Source: JAVBRU01 sp031547595 (GTDB lineage: Bacteria; Bacillota; Clostridia; Christensenellales; Aristaeellaceae). From it: DNA of 12,531 nucleotides. Location: NCBI GenBank assembly GCA_031547595.1, contig JAVBRU010000027.1, forward strand, positions 1-12,531. The letters are read 5' to 3'. The notes under the pieces are model-generated. The model was not told the DNA's origin and did no database searches. It saw nothing but the letters and a program-made list of their open reading frames with translations. Made by a program: the position numbers and the translations under genes. This document shows positions 12,516 to 12,531 of the stretch, piece after piece; within the stretch, counting starts at the first letter, position 1, and each line of letters starts with the position of its first letter.

Positions 12516-12531
12516 AAAAGGCTCCTTTCAA

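Overview
This window looks like a chromosomal segment of a moderately GC-rich Firmicute, most likely an anaerobic gut-type member of the class Clostridia. The reasons are the rsmB-rlmN-phosphatase-PASTA kinase-rsgA-rpe gene order, which is classic for Firmicutes, a SigH/Spo0H-type sporulation sigma factor beside rlmB, an ATP-type PEP carboxykinase, and the strong AGGAGG ribosome binding sites. I cannot name a genus from the sequence.

Region 1 (2-7382, + strand) is one compact operon: rsmB (5' end outside the window), rlmN, a PP2C phosphatase (prpC/stp-like), a PASTA-domain Ser/Thr kinase (prkC-like), rsgA, rpe and rsmA (ksgA). From rlmN onwards each gene begins inside the stop of the previous one, usually as ATGA (rsgA-rpe overlaps by 8 nt), so translation is probably coupled. 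The theme is ribosome maturation (two 16S methyltransferases, one 23S methyltransferase, a 30S-assembly GTPase) together with the kinase/phosphatase pair that senses cell-wall fragments. It closes at a strong stem-loop (7491-7526).

Region 2 (7538-9142, - strand) is pckA, with a sigma-A-type promoter and a leader of about 94 nt.

Region 3 (about 9318-10443, + strand) is AT-richer accessory DNA and the most unusual part. Two paralogous small ribbon-helix-helix (RHH) genes lie in tandem. Each has its own near-perfect TTGACA-17-TATAAT promoter with an operator-like repeat, a stem-loop directly after the stop codon, and then a 28-bp element that is identical in both copies and has inverted-repeat ends around an AT-rich centre. 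The two stop-proximal stem-loops differ by a compensatory base-pair change. A 97-residue protein resembling the DUF6809 family follows. The arrangement looks like a small gene-cassette family.

Region 4 (10467-12515) holds a long nested terminator and a REP-like pair of palindromes. After them, on the - strand, come sigH and its upstream partner rlmB. The rae1/yacP gene commonly found between rlmB and sigH is absent. RlmB carries a long N-terminal tail with five identical 10-residue repeats. RsmB, at the other end of the window, also carries an Arg/Gly-rich tandem-repeat tail (22-residue units), so two unrelated rRNA methyltransferases here share this unusual architecture.
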